Notes under the pieces: generated by a model
Seen by the model: only the letters and a program-made list of their open reading frames with translations
Told to the model about the DNA's origin: nothing
Database searches by the model: none
Made by a program: the position numbers and the translations under genes
Assembly: GCA_964508975.1 (NCBI GenBank)
Contig: CAZDVQ010000001.1
Coordinates: 186,001 to 250,000, forward strand
DNA: 64,000 nucleotides
Source of the DNA: CAZDVQ01 sp964508975
GTDB lineage: Bacteria; Bacteroidota; Bacteroidia; Chitinophagales; Saprospiraceae
Direction of reading: 5' to 3'
In this document: positions 43,557-50,139 of the stretch, in pieces
How the letters are laid out: each line of letters opens with the position of its first letter
Position numbering within the stretch: the stretch's first letter is position 1

Positions 43557-44851
43557 TGCTCGGCGAGCGATTTTATATTGTCGAAAAGGCGATGAATAAG
43601 CCGGCGATCCTCGGTGATGACAATTGCTGTGCCTTGCATTTCGGGGCGGTACTGTAGGTTTTCGCGGTGTGAACTCAAGAGGCCCTGCGGTAAACTTACA
43701 TCTACCAAGCGCATACCCTCGGCATCGGGGAAGGGTGCCACGGCCTGCACAAGTCCTTGAAGCACACCGTGTTGGCGATACGGATAGGCATCAAGCCGGA
43801 TATTGACCCTTTGGCCGGGGGCTACTTTACCTGAATTGGCCTCGGGCAGCACCAAACGTACACGATAGCTGCTTTTGCCTTGTTCGGGCACCACGGTCAT
43901 GATGGCGTTGCCTGCGCTGACAAAGCTGCCCTGGCGGAGATCCTTGTTGAACTGCACTTGGCCGTCGGTTGGGGCGTAGAGGTTAAAGTTTTCATCCCAG
44001 CTATCGAGCATGCCCTTGAGTTGAGCAACAGCTTCGCGAGCGGCACGGGATTTAGTCGACTCTATTTCGCCCGCATTTAAACGCAAATCTTCGATGGATT
44101 TATCTAACTCACTTATTTTAAGGTTATTAGATATCATTTCCATGCGCAAGGCTTCCAAGCGATTGTTGATGGCCAGTAACTCGGCAGTAGGTTTATCGAG
44201 GTTAACTTTAGCGGAGGCGCCGTCGTTGACCAGTGCTTGTTCGCGAGCGAGTATTTGTTGGGCCAGCAGTTTTTCTTGCTGTAGATTTTGGAGTTGCTGT
44301 TCGAGCGAGAGGTTTAATTTGCGGTAGTAGCCTGCTTGCTCCATCAGCATCATGCGTTGTTTCAGCGAGGCTTGGGTGCGGGCGAAGTAGAGGTAATCTT
44401 GAATTTTATCCCGTAGATTCGAGTAAGCGGCTTGCACATCGGCCACGCGCAAATCGCTGGGCAATGGAACGGATGCATAGGCCTCCGGCGCCAAGGTAGA
44501 CAATTGAGCGACGAGTGATTTAAGCTTTTCGATATCCTTAAAATCAGCGGGATTATCGAGGCTGGCTAGGCGTTGCCCCTTGCGGACGCTACTGCGATCG
44601 AGGACCCAGAGCGAGTCGATACGTGCGCTGGTTTTAGGCACGATGCCCAGGGAGGGAAAATCGGCCAGTACCACGGCCCGAGCGCTGAGGGCATCGGGGT
44701 AGCGAATCAACCAAGCGAGGAAAAATAGGGCAAGGATCAGGGCCAGAAAGAGCATGGTGCCCCAGCGAACCATCCAGTGGGGCGTTCGTTGGAGTATGAC
44801 TTGTACTTCTTCACTACGAAGTTGAATATTTTCGGGGTCGTTGATCAGCAT
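43553..44851 (-). CDS. HlyD-family membrane fusion protein
   Basis: A 432-residue periplasmic adaptor: one N-terminal membrane helix (residues about 30-50), a barrel strand SARAVVLADFPSLGIV, a long alpha-hairpin coiled coil (about 115-290, with LEQQLQNLQQEKLLAQQIL and NNLKISELDKSIEDLRLNAGEI), a lipoyl-like half FNLYAPTDGQVQFNKDLRQGSFV, and a closing beta-barrel. It resembles adaptors of peptidase-containing ABC exporters of bacteriocins in Bacteroidota. The LanB-like gene overlaps its 3' end by 4 bp, so the two are co-translated and probably serve export of one modified peptide. The matching ABC transporter is not in the window. Confidence 0.88.
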   Translation of the reverse strand: MLINDPENIQLRSEEVQVILQRTPHWMVRWGTMLFLALILALFFLAWLIRYPDALSARAVVLADFPSLGIVPKTSARIDSLWVLDRSSVRKGQRLASLDNPADFKDIEKLKSLVAQLSTLAPEAYASVPLPSDLRVADVQAAYSNLRDKIQDYLYFARTQASLKQRMMLMEQAGYYRKLNLSLEQQLQNLQQEKLLAQQILAREQALVNDGASAKVNLDKPTAELLAINNRLEALRMEMISNNLKISELDKSIEDLRLNAGEIESTKSRAAREAVAQLKGMLDSWDENFNLYAPTDGQVQFNKDLRQGSFVSAGNAIMTVVPEQGKSSYRVRLVLPEANSGKVAPGQRVNIRLDAYPYRQHGVLQGLVQAVAPFPDAEGMRLVDVSLPQGLLSSHRENLQYRPEMQGTAIVITEDRRLIHRLFDNIKSLAEQ

Positions 44852-45044
44852 GTATGAAAATGTGCATAAAAATACTCAAGATTAGTGGTATTGCTACCCT
44901 AGCGGGTAAAAAACATTTCAATCTCGAGGTAGTGGAACTTCGATGGCGCTTAGGGGCTTTATAGAAATGCCGCTATTTAAACGGAAGGCACTCAAAGTCT
45001 AAAAAAAAATCAATTTAGATTTGGTTATATCATATGATTATGCT

Positions 45045-45052
45045 TACCTTTG
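45045..45052 (+). promoter_or_regulatory. Promoter of the tRNA-Glu pair
   Basis: TACCTTTG with an upstream TTTG at 45020-45023, 21 bp away; 39 bp before the first tRNA. Confidence 0.65.
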
Positions 45053-45091
45053 CCCTGCTTTTGAAGAAAGCGTTGGTGGAAACCAAAATTT

Positions 45092-45163
45092 GGCCCGTTC
45101 GTCTAGGGGTTAGGACGCAAGATTTTCATTCTTGTAACACGGGTTCGATTCCCGTACGGGCTA
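45092..45163 (+). tRNA. tRNA-Glu (UUC), first copy
   Basis: 72 nt. Acceptor GGCCCGT pairs with ACGGGCT (first pair G-U), discriminator A, no encoded CCA. Anticodon arm CAAGA-tttTTCat-type loop: loop TTTTCAT gives anticodon TTC. T arm ACGGG-TTCGATT-CCCGT is perfect. Confidence 0.95.
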
Positions 45164-45204
45164 CAAAAGCACAGGATGTGCAACATTCAATTTATCGGGT
45201 ACAC

Positions 45205-45276
45205 GGCCCGTTCGTCTAGGGGTTAGGACGCAAGATTTTCATTCTTGTAACACGGGTTCGATTCCCGTACGGGCTA
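45205..45276 (+). tRNA. tRNA-Glu (UUC), second copy
   Basis: Identical over all 72 nt to the first copy and 41 bp downstream of it, in the same transcript. Confidence 0.95.
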
Positions 45277-45279
45277 CAA

Positions 45280-45309
45280 AGGCTCCTCAGTAATGAGGAG
45301 CCTTTTTTT
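45280..45309 (+). terminator. Terminator of the tRNA-Glu transcript
   Basis: AGGCTCCTCA-gtaa-TGAGGAGCCT followed by seven T. Confidence 0.9.
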
Positions 45310-45480
45310 GTGCCTCACCCCGCCGCTCTGCGGCGACCCTCTCCCCGGAAACGCTCGTAAACTCGCGTGCGGAGAGGGTTTCTGGCCGTGCTAGACATGA
45401 AAGCCCCTCTCCACAACATGCGCAGCATGTGCCCGTGGAGAGGGGTGGCACGAGCGGCAGCTCGTGACGGGGTGAGGCAC
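45310..45480. repeat. 171-bp palindromic element with GTGCCTCACCCCG ends
   Basis: Ends GTGCCTCACCCCG and CGGGGTGAGGCAC are perfect inverted repeats; inside are ACCCTCTCC/GGAGAGGGT and CCCCTCTCCAC/GTGGAGAGGGG pairs. Non-coding, MITE-like. It fills half of the 345-bp gap 45277-45621; the remainder holds only the terminator of rplI. Confidence 0.75.
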
Positions 45481-45552
45481 TATTCCCGCCGCGCCAATGT
45501 CTTTAGGGGCGCTATATACCCCAAAAAACCACAAACAGCCAATATACCAAAC

Positions 45553-45586
45553 AAAAAAGCCATCCCCTGTAAACAAGGGATGGCTT
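45553..45586 (-). terminator. Terminator of the rpsF-rpsR-rplI operon
   Basis: AAGCCATCCC-n10-GGGATGGCTT, ten perfect pairs, with a T run on the minus strand; 36 bp after the rplI stop. Confidence 0.85.
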
Positions 45587-45621
45587 AGCGATAGCTTATT
45601 AAAAGCCGGGGTGTAAGAGCA

Positions 45622-46149
45622 TTACGCCTCGGTGCTTTCTTCGGTTGTTTCAGCTACTGGAGCAGCAGTTTCAGCTACAGGGGCAACAACTTCAGCTGGA
45701 GCGTCTTCGTTCAACACGTTGAATGGAACTTGACACTGAACGAATTTGCTGAGGGCGATGTTTGCCACGTAAGAACCAACAAATTTAACTTCTTCAGCAA
45801 AAGTGATTTTACGACGCTCGATCTCGATGTCGTAAGCTTCTTTGATAGCCTGAGCGATAGTGATGCTAGAGATAGAACCAAAGATTTTACCACTAGTACC
45901 GGCCTTAGTAGAAATAGTAAGCGGTTTTTTAGTGATTTTGTCAGCGATAGCTTTCAAATCTTCAGTCATACGGGCTTCGCGCGCTTCGAGGGCACGAAGT
46001 TTACTGTTCAGGGTGTTTTTGTTGGCGGTGTTCGCAATGATAGCAAATCCTTGTGGGATAAGATAGTTACGACCATAGCCAGCTTTAACGCTCACGAGCG
46101 TGTGCGCTGCCCCGAGATTTTCTACGTCTTTTATAAGAATGACTTCCAT
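45622..46149 (-). CDS. rplI: Ribosomal protein L9
   Basis: A 175-residue 50S protein: N-domain MEVILIKDVENLGAAHTLVSVKAGYGRNYLIP, long connecting helix and C-domain LPRRI-type strand region (GKIFGSISSITIAQAIKEA, YVANIALSKFVQCQV). It binds 23S rRNA. The last about 27 residues are an acidic Ala/Val/Glu tail (APVAETAAPVAETTEESTEA) beyond the normal end of about 148. Third gene of the rpsF-rpsR-rplI operon. Confidence 0.96.
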   Translation of the reverse strand: MEVILIKDVENLGAAHTLVSVKAGYGRNYLIPQGFAIIANTANKNTLNSKLRALEAREARMTEDLKAIADKITKKPLTISTKAGTSGKIFGSISSITIAQAIKEAYDIEIERRKITFAEEVKFVGSYVANIALSKFVQCQVPFNVLNEDAPAEVVAPVAETAAPVAETTEESTEA

Positions 46150-46197
46150 GGAAGGTTTTTTTAGAAAATTTAGAACGATGGTTGATCCGGCTACGGC

Positions 46198-46464
46198 TTA
46201 TTTGCCCATGTCGGTAACGAAAGGAAGGAGGCCAAGGTGGCGAGCACGCTTGATAGCCACGGTCACTTTACGTTGGTATTTAAGGGAGTTACCAGTGATA
46301 CGACGTGGTAAGATTTTACCAAAATCATTGGTGAAGTTCATCAAAAAGTCAACATCTTTATAGTCGACATATTTGATACCGAAACGTTGGAAACGGCAGT
46401 ATTTCTTGCGGTTTTGTCCAATTTTAGGGTTGCTGAGAAACTTGATGTCTTCTCTGTTTGCCAT
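46198..46464 (-). CDS. rpsR: Ribosomal protein S18
   Basis: An 88-residue 30S protein that pairs with S6 on 16S rRNA. Seen: KKYCRFQRFGIKYVDYKDVDFL and LPRRITGNSLKYQRKVTVAIKRARHLGLLPF in pieces; length normal. The single Cys and basic C-terminus are usual. It lies 39 bp after rpsF and 48 bp before rplI. Confidence 0.97.
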   Translation of the reverse strand: MANREDIKFLSNPKIGQNRKKYCRFQRFGIKYVDYKDVDFLMNFTNDFGKILPRRITGNSLKYQRKVTVAIKRARHLGLLPFVTDMGK

Positions 46465-46503
46465 GATTGAAAAGAATTAATCGGTTAATAAAGTGGTTTG
46501 GGT

Positions 46504-46905
46504 TTACTCGGCTGCGTCAGCTTCTTTAGCTTCACGCTCAGCTTTTGCAGCGGCGAATGCTTCCCTGCGTTTCGCGATTTTGCCAGAACGTTTGTCTTCG
46601 TTGTACTGAACGCCAAACTTATCAAGTTTAACAGTCAAGAAACGGATAACACGTTCGTCGCGACGGAACGCCAATTCGATTTCATCGATCCAATCACCGT
46701 TGGCGCATGATAATTCAACGGTGTAGTAAAAGCCCGAAGTGCGCTTTTTAACGGGGAAAGCAAGCTGCTTTAAGCCCCATTCTGTAACATGAACCAACTC
46801 GCAGCCACGTGATTTGAACTGCTCGAGGTACATGTCAGCTGTCTGTTTTACTTCATCGCTGGACAGCACTGGATCTACGATGAATGTAACTTCGTAATGC
46901 CTCAT
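46504..46905 (-). CDS. rpsF: Ribosomal protein S6
   Basis: A 133-residue 30S protein, first of the operon. RHYEVTFIVDPVLSSDEVKQ, the GLKQLAFPVKKRTSGFYY and VIRFLTVKLD segments are typical; the C-terminus has an Ala/Glu-rich tail of about 25 residues. The 70-nt leader after the TACCTTTG box contains a hairpin near its 5' end that may be an S6:S18 control site. Confidence 0.96.
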   Translation of the reverse strand: MRHYEVTFIVDPVLSSDEVKQTADMYLEQFKSRGCELVHVTEWGLKQLAFPVKKRTSGFYYTVELSCANGDWIDEIELAFRRDERVIRFLTVKLDKFGVQYNEDKRSGKIAKRREAFAAAKAEREAKEADAAE

Positions 46906-46948
46906 AAAGCGGGATTAATTAAAAAGTTGTAAATGAGAAAATAAAAAA

Positions 46949-46973
46949 TGTTTGCCTTTCGCAAAAGGCGGTC
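46949..46973 (-). promoter_or_regulatory. Leader hairpin of rpsF, possible S6:S18 binding site
   Basis: On the minus strand CCGCCTTT-tgcg-AAAGGC forms a six-pair hairpin with CCG at its 5' side, at the very start of the leader. S6:S18 complexes are known to bind rpsF leaders with a CCG-bearing hairpin in several phyla; here the match is loose. Confidence 0.3.
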
Positions 46974-46974
46974 G

Positions 46975-46982
46975 CAAAGGTA
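46975..46982 (-). promoter_or_regulatory. rpsF: -7 box of rpsF operon
   Basis: Minus-strand TACCTTTG, 69 nt before the ATG at 46905. Confidence 0.65.
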
Positions 46983-47035
46983 AGGATTATTTATGATTCG
47001 AAGCTGCTTTGGCCCGAAATATTTTTCTGCATGGT

Positions 47036-47914
47036 TTAATCTAGCAAATTTTGTAGCTCAATCAGCTTGGCTGCGCTAAATCCTTGTTTTTTAGCATGTT
47101 CCAAAACTTTCTCCGCCATGGCTTTGGTTGGGTATTGCCCGGATACCAAGTAGTACTTACCCTTGTGTTCAAAGGTCGCAGGTTTGGTCAAACCTTTTGC
47201 ATAAGCCAATTCATATTCTGCCTCAAATGCATAGAGTTCTTCCCCGGTGGCGAGTAACACCCCGTAAAATGTATCTTTATACTTTCCGGCATCTAGCAAG
47301 TCGCCATATGTTGGATACCATGACCCCGGTGATGTAGGCATATCGAAAACCAGGTGCTCTTTCACAAAGCTAGATTCTTTCCACAACCAGATGCTCGTCC
47401 GGCTTGAAATGACGTAATCGCCGTCTTCCATGCCGTTAAAGTTCTTGTTCATCACCAAGTCTTTGGAGCCGTCACCATCGTAATCCACCAAGTAGCTCTC
47501 GTCGGTGTACCACGGGGTTTCCCCGCCGCCACTGTAGGCTACAATCATCGAATCAATTGGCTTGGCCGATTTACCCGCGTACACATACATCATGATTTCA
47601 GAAGATGTCACGTAATCCTTCCGCATGAAAACGGCGGTGTACGCGTCGTTTATCGCACAACTAACGGTAGCAAAATAGGTATCGCCTTCATAGTTGGTGT
47701 TGCCTACCAAGGGGTTAAACAATGGAGCTCCTGCAAAAATGGAGCGGTCTCGCATCAGTTCCGTGGTATGGGTCGACTCGTAGTAACCTGTCCAAACATG
47801 TAAGGTGTCTACTGCGATTTTGCGGCTGAATAAAAGTGGGTTATACCAGTCTTGGGCTGCTAGGTTGGTTGTTAAACTGCCTATGATTAAGGCTATCAAA
47901 GTTATGTTTCGCAT
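47036..47914 (-). CDS. Exported protein of unknown function with SPOR-like C-terminus
   Basis: A 292-residue secreted or periplasmic protein: signal peptide ending NLAAQ, a body with an FG-GAP-like DYDGDGSKDLVM motif (calcium-type loop), and a C-terminal 60 residues that look like a SPOR fold (GKYYLVSGQYPTKAMAEKVL, then AKKQGFSAAKLIEL), which in other proteins binds denuded peptidoglycan. The family is not recognised. It lies 4 bp after the GT4 gene in the same direction, so the two are co-transcribed. Confidence 0.65.
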   Translation of the reverse strand: MRNITLIALIIGSLTTNLAAQDWYNPLLFSRKIAVDTLHVWTGYYESTHTTELMRDRSIFAGAPLFNPLVGNTNYEGDTYFATVSCAINDAYTAVFMRKDYVTSSEIMMYVYAGKSAKPIDSMIVAYSGGGETPWYTDESYLVDYDGDGSKDLVMNKNFNGMEDGDYVISSRTSIWLWKESSFVKEHLVFDMPTSPGSWYPTYGDLLDAGKYKDTFYGVLLATGEELYAFEAEYELAYAKGLTKPATFEHKGKYYLVSGQYPTKAMAEKVLEHAKKQGFSAAKLIELQNLLD

Positions 47915-47918
47915 GATT

Positions 47919-49025
47919 TTAAGTTATGTTGTTCCAGATTTTCAATAAGGTTTGCTCTTCCTTTTGCCAGGTCCAATCTTGTGCGGCAAGGCTACAGTTG
48001 GCTTGTAGCTGGGCGTATGTTTCCGGTTGTTCGGCCAGCGTTTGAATACATTTAACTAGGGCCTCGGGATTTAACTCATCGAGCAATATGCCTACTGCTT
48101 TTTCTTGGTTCAAGGCTTCGTACTCCGGGAAGCGCATGTTTAACGATGGCACGCCTGCTTGGACATAATCGAAAAACTTGTTGGCTAGGGAGTAATAATA
48201 ATTTAAACTATTGTTTTCCAGCACATTAATACCCAACCAAGCTTGAGGCGTAATCTGCCGTAAATGCTCCGGTAGTTGATAACCCAAAAATTTAACCCGA
48301 TGCTCAAGGCTTAGCTTTTCGCATTGTGCCCTAAGGCTAGCCGATAAATCGCCCTCCCCTGCAATCCAAAGTTCAAAGCCTTCTAGGTGTTGCATGGCCT
48401 CAATCATTTCAGCTAGGCCACGCCCGGTGTTTAAGGCGCCTTGGTACAAGAGTATCTTGGCCTCGGGCAGGGGTCTTGTTGGCTTAAGTTGTTGCGCTAA
48501 TGGCATGTTGCGCACCAATCCAAACGGTACCCTGTACTCCTGCTCTAAGGCTTTAGCCAAGGCTGCCCCAACGGTGTATCGGGCCTGTGTTCGGGGTACA
48601 AAAGTTTGTCCAATCCAGCGCCAAAAACGTTTTACAGCAGGCCGTTCGGCGAGTTCAGGTACCTCTGTAAAGTACTCGTGGGCATCGTAAATCACGGCTT
48701 TGCCTTTGAGTTTCGCGGCAAGCCAACAGGCGGGCAATGTATCGAGGTCGGCGGCGCAAACGATATCAAAACGGCTGAATAAAAGCTTGATAAACAAGCG
48801 TGTATTAAACTCAGCGTACATTAAAGCGCCACTACCGAATATACAATGAATACGTTCTTGCACAAAGGAGCGTTCTACAAGCTGTACCGAGCGTGGTGTT
48901 TGTCGGCCCAGCAAGGTCACTTTCGGGTAATGTTTAGCCAAACTACCCGAGATGCGTAGCATCCGTTGGTCGTAATTTGGGTCGGCCGTGGCGCAAAGGA
49001 TTATATGTTGGGGGTTGCTTTCCAT
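47919..49025 (-). CDS. Glycosyltransferase family 4-like (GT-B)
   Basis: A 368-residue GT-B glycosyltransferase, probably of cell-surface polysaccharide synthesis. N-domain: IILCATADPNYDQRMLRISGSL and AADLDTLPACWLAAKLKGKAVIYDAHEYF; C-domain: LLYQGALNTGRGLAEMIEAM, LWIAGEGDLSASLRA, VKFLGYQLPEHL and NKFFDYVQAGVPSLNMRFPEYEAL, the last being the sugar-nucleotide site with E in the E-x7-E position. The donor and acceptor are unknown. A TATCTTTG box ends only 8 bp before the ATG, so the mRNA is nearly leaderless. Confidence 0.85.
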   Translation of the reverse strand: MESNPQHIILCATADPNYDQRMLRISGSLAKHYPKVTLLGRQTPRSVQLVERSFVQERIHCIFGSGALMYAEFNTRLFIKLLFSRFDIVCAADLDTLPACWLAAKLKGKAVIYDAHEYFTEVPELAERPAVKRFWRWIGQTFVPRTQARYTVGAALAKALEQEYRVPFGLVRNMPLAQQLKPTRPLPEAKILLYQGALNTGRGLAEMIEAMQHLEGFELWIAGEGDLSASLRAQCEKLSLEHRVKFLGYQLPEHLRQITPQAWLGINVLENNSLNYYYSLANKFFDYVQAGVPSLNMRFPEYEALNQEKAVGILLDELNPEALVKCIQTLAEQPETYAQLQANCSLAAQDWTWQKEEQTLLKIWNNIT

Positions 49026-49032
49026 ACTGAGT

Positions 49033-49040
49033 CAAAGATA
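49033..49040 (-). promoter_or_regulatory. -7 box of the GT4 gene
   Basis: Minus-strand TATCTTTG; with transcription starting about 5-7 nt later the leader would be 1-3 nt. Confidence 0.5.
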
Positions 49041-49152
49041 GCGATGAAATATGAGATGATAACTATGAAGGAGGAACTATGAACTATGAACTATGAACCG
49101 ATGATTAAACGGAGTATTCTAAAACATGTCATTATTCGTTGTTCATAGTTAT

Positions 49153-49275
49153 TTTTTTGGGCGTTCCGGCGCGTTGCGCCGTCGGGCTTTGCGCGGCTGC
49201 GCGGGCTTGTACCTAGCGCCTGCGGCGCGTCGGTAGCGGCTTCGCCGCCCGCTCCAATCCCTAACGCGAAGGGCG
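49153..49275 (+). repeat. R1 repeat, copy 15 (diverged)
   Basis: TTTTTGGGCG start after GAACTATGAAC/GTTCATAG microsatellite; GGCGC-gtt-GCGCC, GCGGC-ttc-GCCGC hairpins; ends CAATCCCTAACGCGAAG. Confidence 0.6.
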
Positions 49276-49315
49276 GAATTGATTGGTTATTGGCTTTACC
49301 CCTACATAGATTTTT

Positions 49316-49376
49316 TACCACCCCGTCTGCTGCGCTACACGCTTTGTGTTCCGCTTGCATCTTCCCCTCCTTTGCA
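49316..49376. repeat. R4 half-element, left arm
   Basis: TTACCACCCCGTCTGC, then GCATCTTCCCCTCCTTTGCA: the left half of the R4 palindrome, cut off where the 525-bp element begins. Confidence 0.7.
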
Positions 49377-49429
49377 AGGCTACGATTAGGACACATGTTT
49401 TGCTTCCCCTGCCCAAAGGGCAGACCATA

Positions 49430-49824
49430 TCGGTAGCCGCGGGTTAAGCGCAGCGCAACCCGGGGAATCAAGCGCAACCCGAGGTCAAGGGCGACAACAG
49501 AAAATCCGTTGCGGAAAGCCATTTATGCATGTACAATACAGGAATCGCCACGGAACGGCAGCCGTACCGAAATCCGGTCGAGCGAAGCTCGGCCCAACCC
49601 CCGCTACCAACGGACGCGCAGCGTCTGTGCAGTGGAGGGGGTCGGCGCAACGCGTCGGGGGGAGGCGCAAAAGACTTTAATTTCAATTAAAATTTGCAAT
49701 AAAAACTTGTACCCATTGCGCGGCGAGCCAATGTAGAGAACCATTTTTATCTATTACCGCCGCGCCAATGGATTTTTGGGCGCTTTTTACCCCGGGTTGC
49801 GCTTCGCTGACCCGGGGCTACCAA
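49430..49824. repeat. R5 repeat, copy 2
   Basis: Inverted ends CGGTAGCCGCGGGTTAAGCG and CGCTGACCCGGGGCTACC; interior TACAGGAATCGCCACGGAAC (49537-49556) is the exact inverse of 3325-3344 in copy 1. An R6 module is nested at 49597-49670. Confidence 0.7.
49597..49670 (+). repeat. R6 module, copy 2
   Basis: CCCCCGCTACCAACGGACGC, GCGTCTGTGCAGTGGAGGGG, GGAGGCGCAA; compare 28187-28258. Confidence 0.75.
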
Positions 49825-49902
49825 AAGGGGCTGCCCTACGGGCAGCGTTTGTCTATACATACCCTTAAACTACCAGCCAAAAAATGTGTCCTAATCGTAG
49901 CC

Positions 49903-49971
49903 ATGCAAAGGAGGGGTGGATGCGCAGGTGGCGTTTTACGCCGCTGGGTCTGCGCCAGGCATGTATAAACG
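49903..49971. repeat. R4 half-element, right arm
   Basis: ATGCAAAGGAGGGGTGGATG and GTGGCGTTTTACGCC, the right half of R4. Confidence 0.65.
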
Positions 49972-50139
49972 AAGCGGTTTTGCGAAGCAAAAACAAATGT
50001 ACTCAATGTACATTTGTAGCGAGAGCACCATTTGCTCCCGCAAATGGCTCGTGGCCGCGCAGCGGCCAGTGCTGCAAGGCACCGAGCGTCCAGCGAGCGC
50101 GCAACACGCCGACGGCGAAGCCGGGGCGCCCCAAAAAAA
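49972..50139 (-). repeat. R1 repeat, copy 16, with R2 module
   Basis: R2 triple hairpin at 49974-50053, then hairpin 1 TGGCCGC-gca-GCGGCCA (50052-50068), CACCGAGCGTCCAGCGAGC and the A-rich edge GCCCCAAAAAAA next to the pirin stop. The whole gap 49026-50139 (1.1 kb) is repeats; no gene is supported. Confidence 0.8.
49974..50053 (-). repeat. R2 triple-hairpin module, copy 1
   Basis: GTTTTGC-ga-AGCAAAA-type, ACAAATGTAC-tcaa-TGTACATTTGT, and CCATTTGC-tcc-CGCAAATGG hairpins in a row. Confidence 0.8.

Larger units (their letters stand above)
49378..49902. mobile_element. 525-bp element with 19-bp perfect inverted ends
   Basis: GGCTACGATTAGGACACAT at 49378-49396 and its exact inverse at 49884-49902. 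It splits an R4 palindrome: the outer sequences are its two arms. Inside are an R5 copy, an R6 copy and an AT-rich stretch; no transposase or other convincing gene. Confidence 0.7.

Noticed and set aside
44852..45040. Precursor peptide gene for the LanB/HlyD pair
   Set aside because: Only very short frames occur and none has a leader-plus-core look.
49378..49902. Insertion sequence with transposase
   Set aside because: Inverted ends are present but no transposase motif or coherent frame; kept only as a non-autonomous element.
49026..50139. Many open frames of 60-140 codons in the 1.1-kb gap
   Set aside because: All are translations of palindromic repeats; frames are open on both strands and give the same SLFARP- or HPPLLCM-like peptides seen at other repeat sites, with no protein family.
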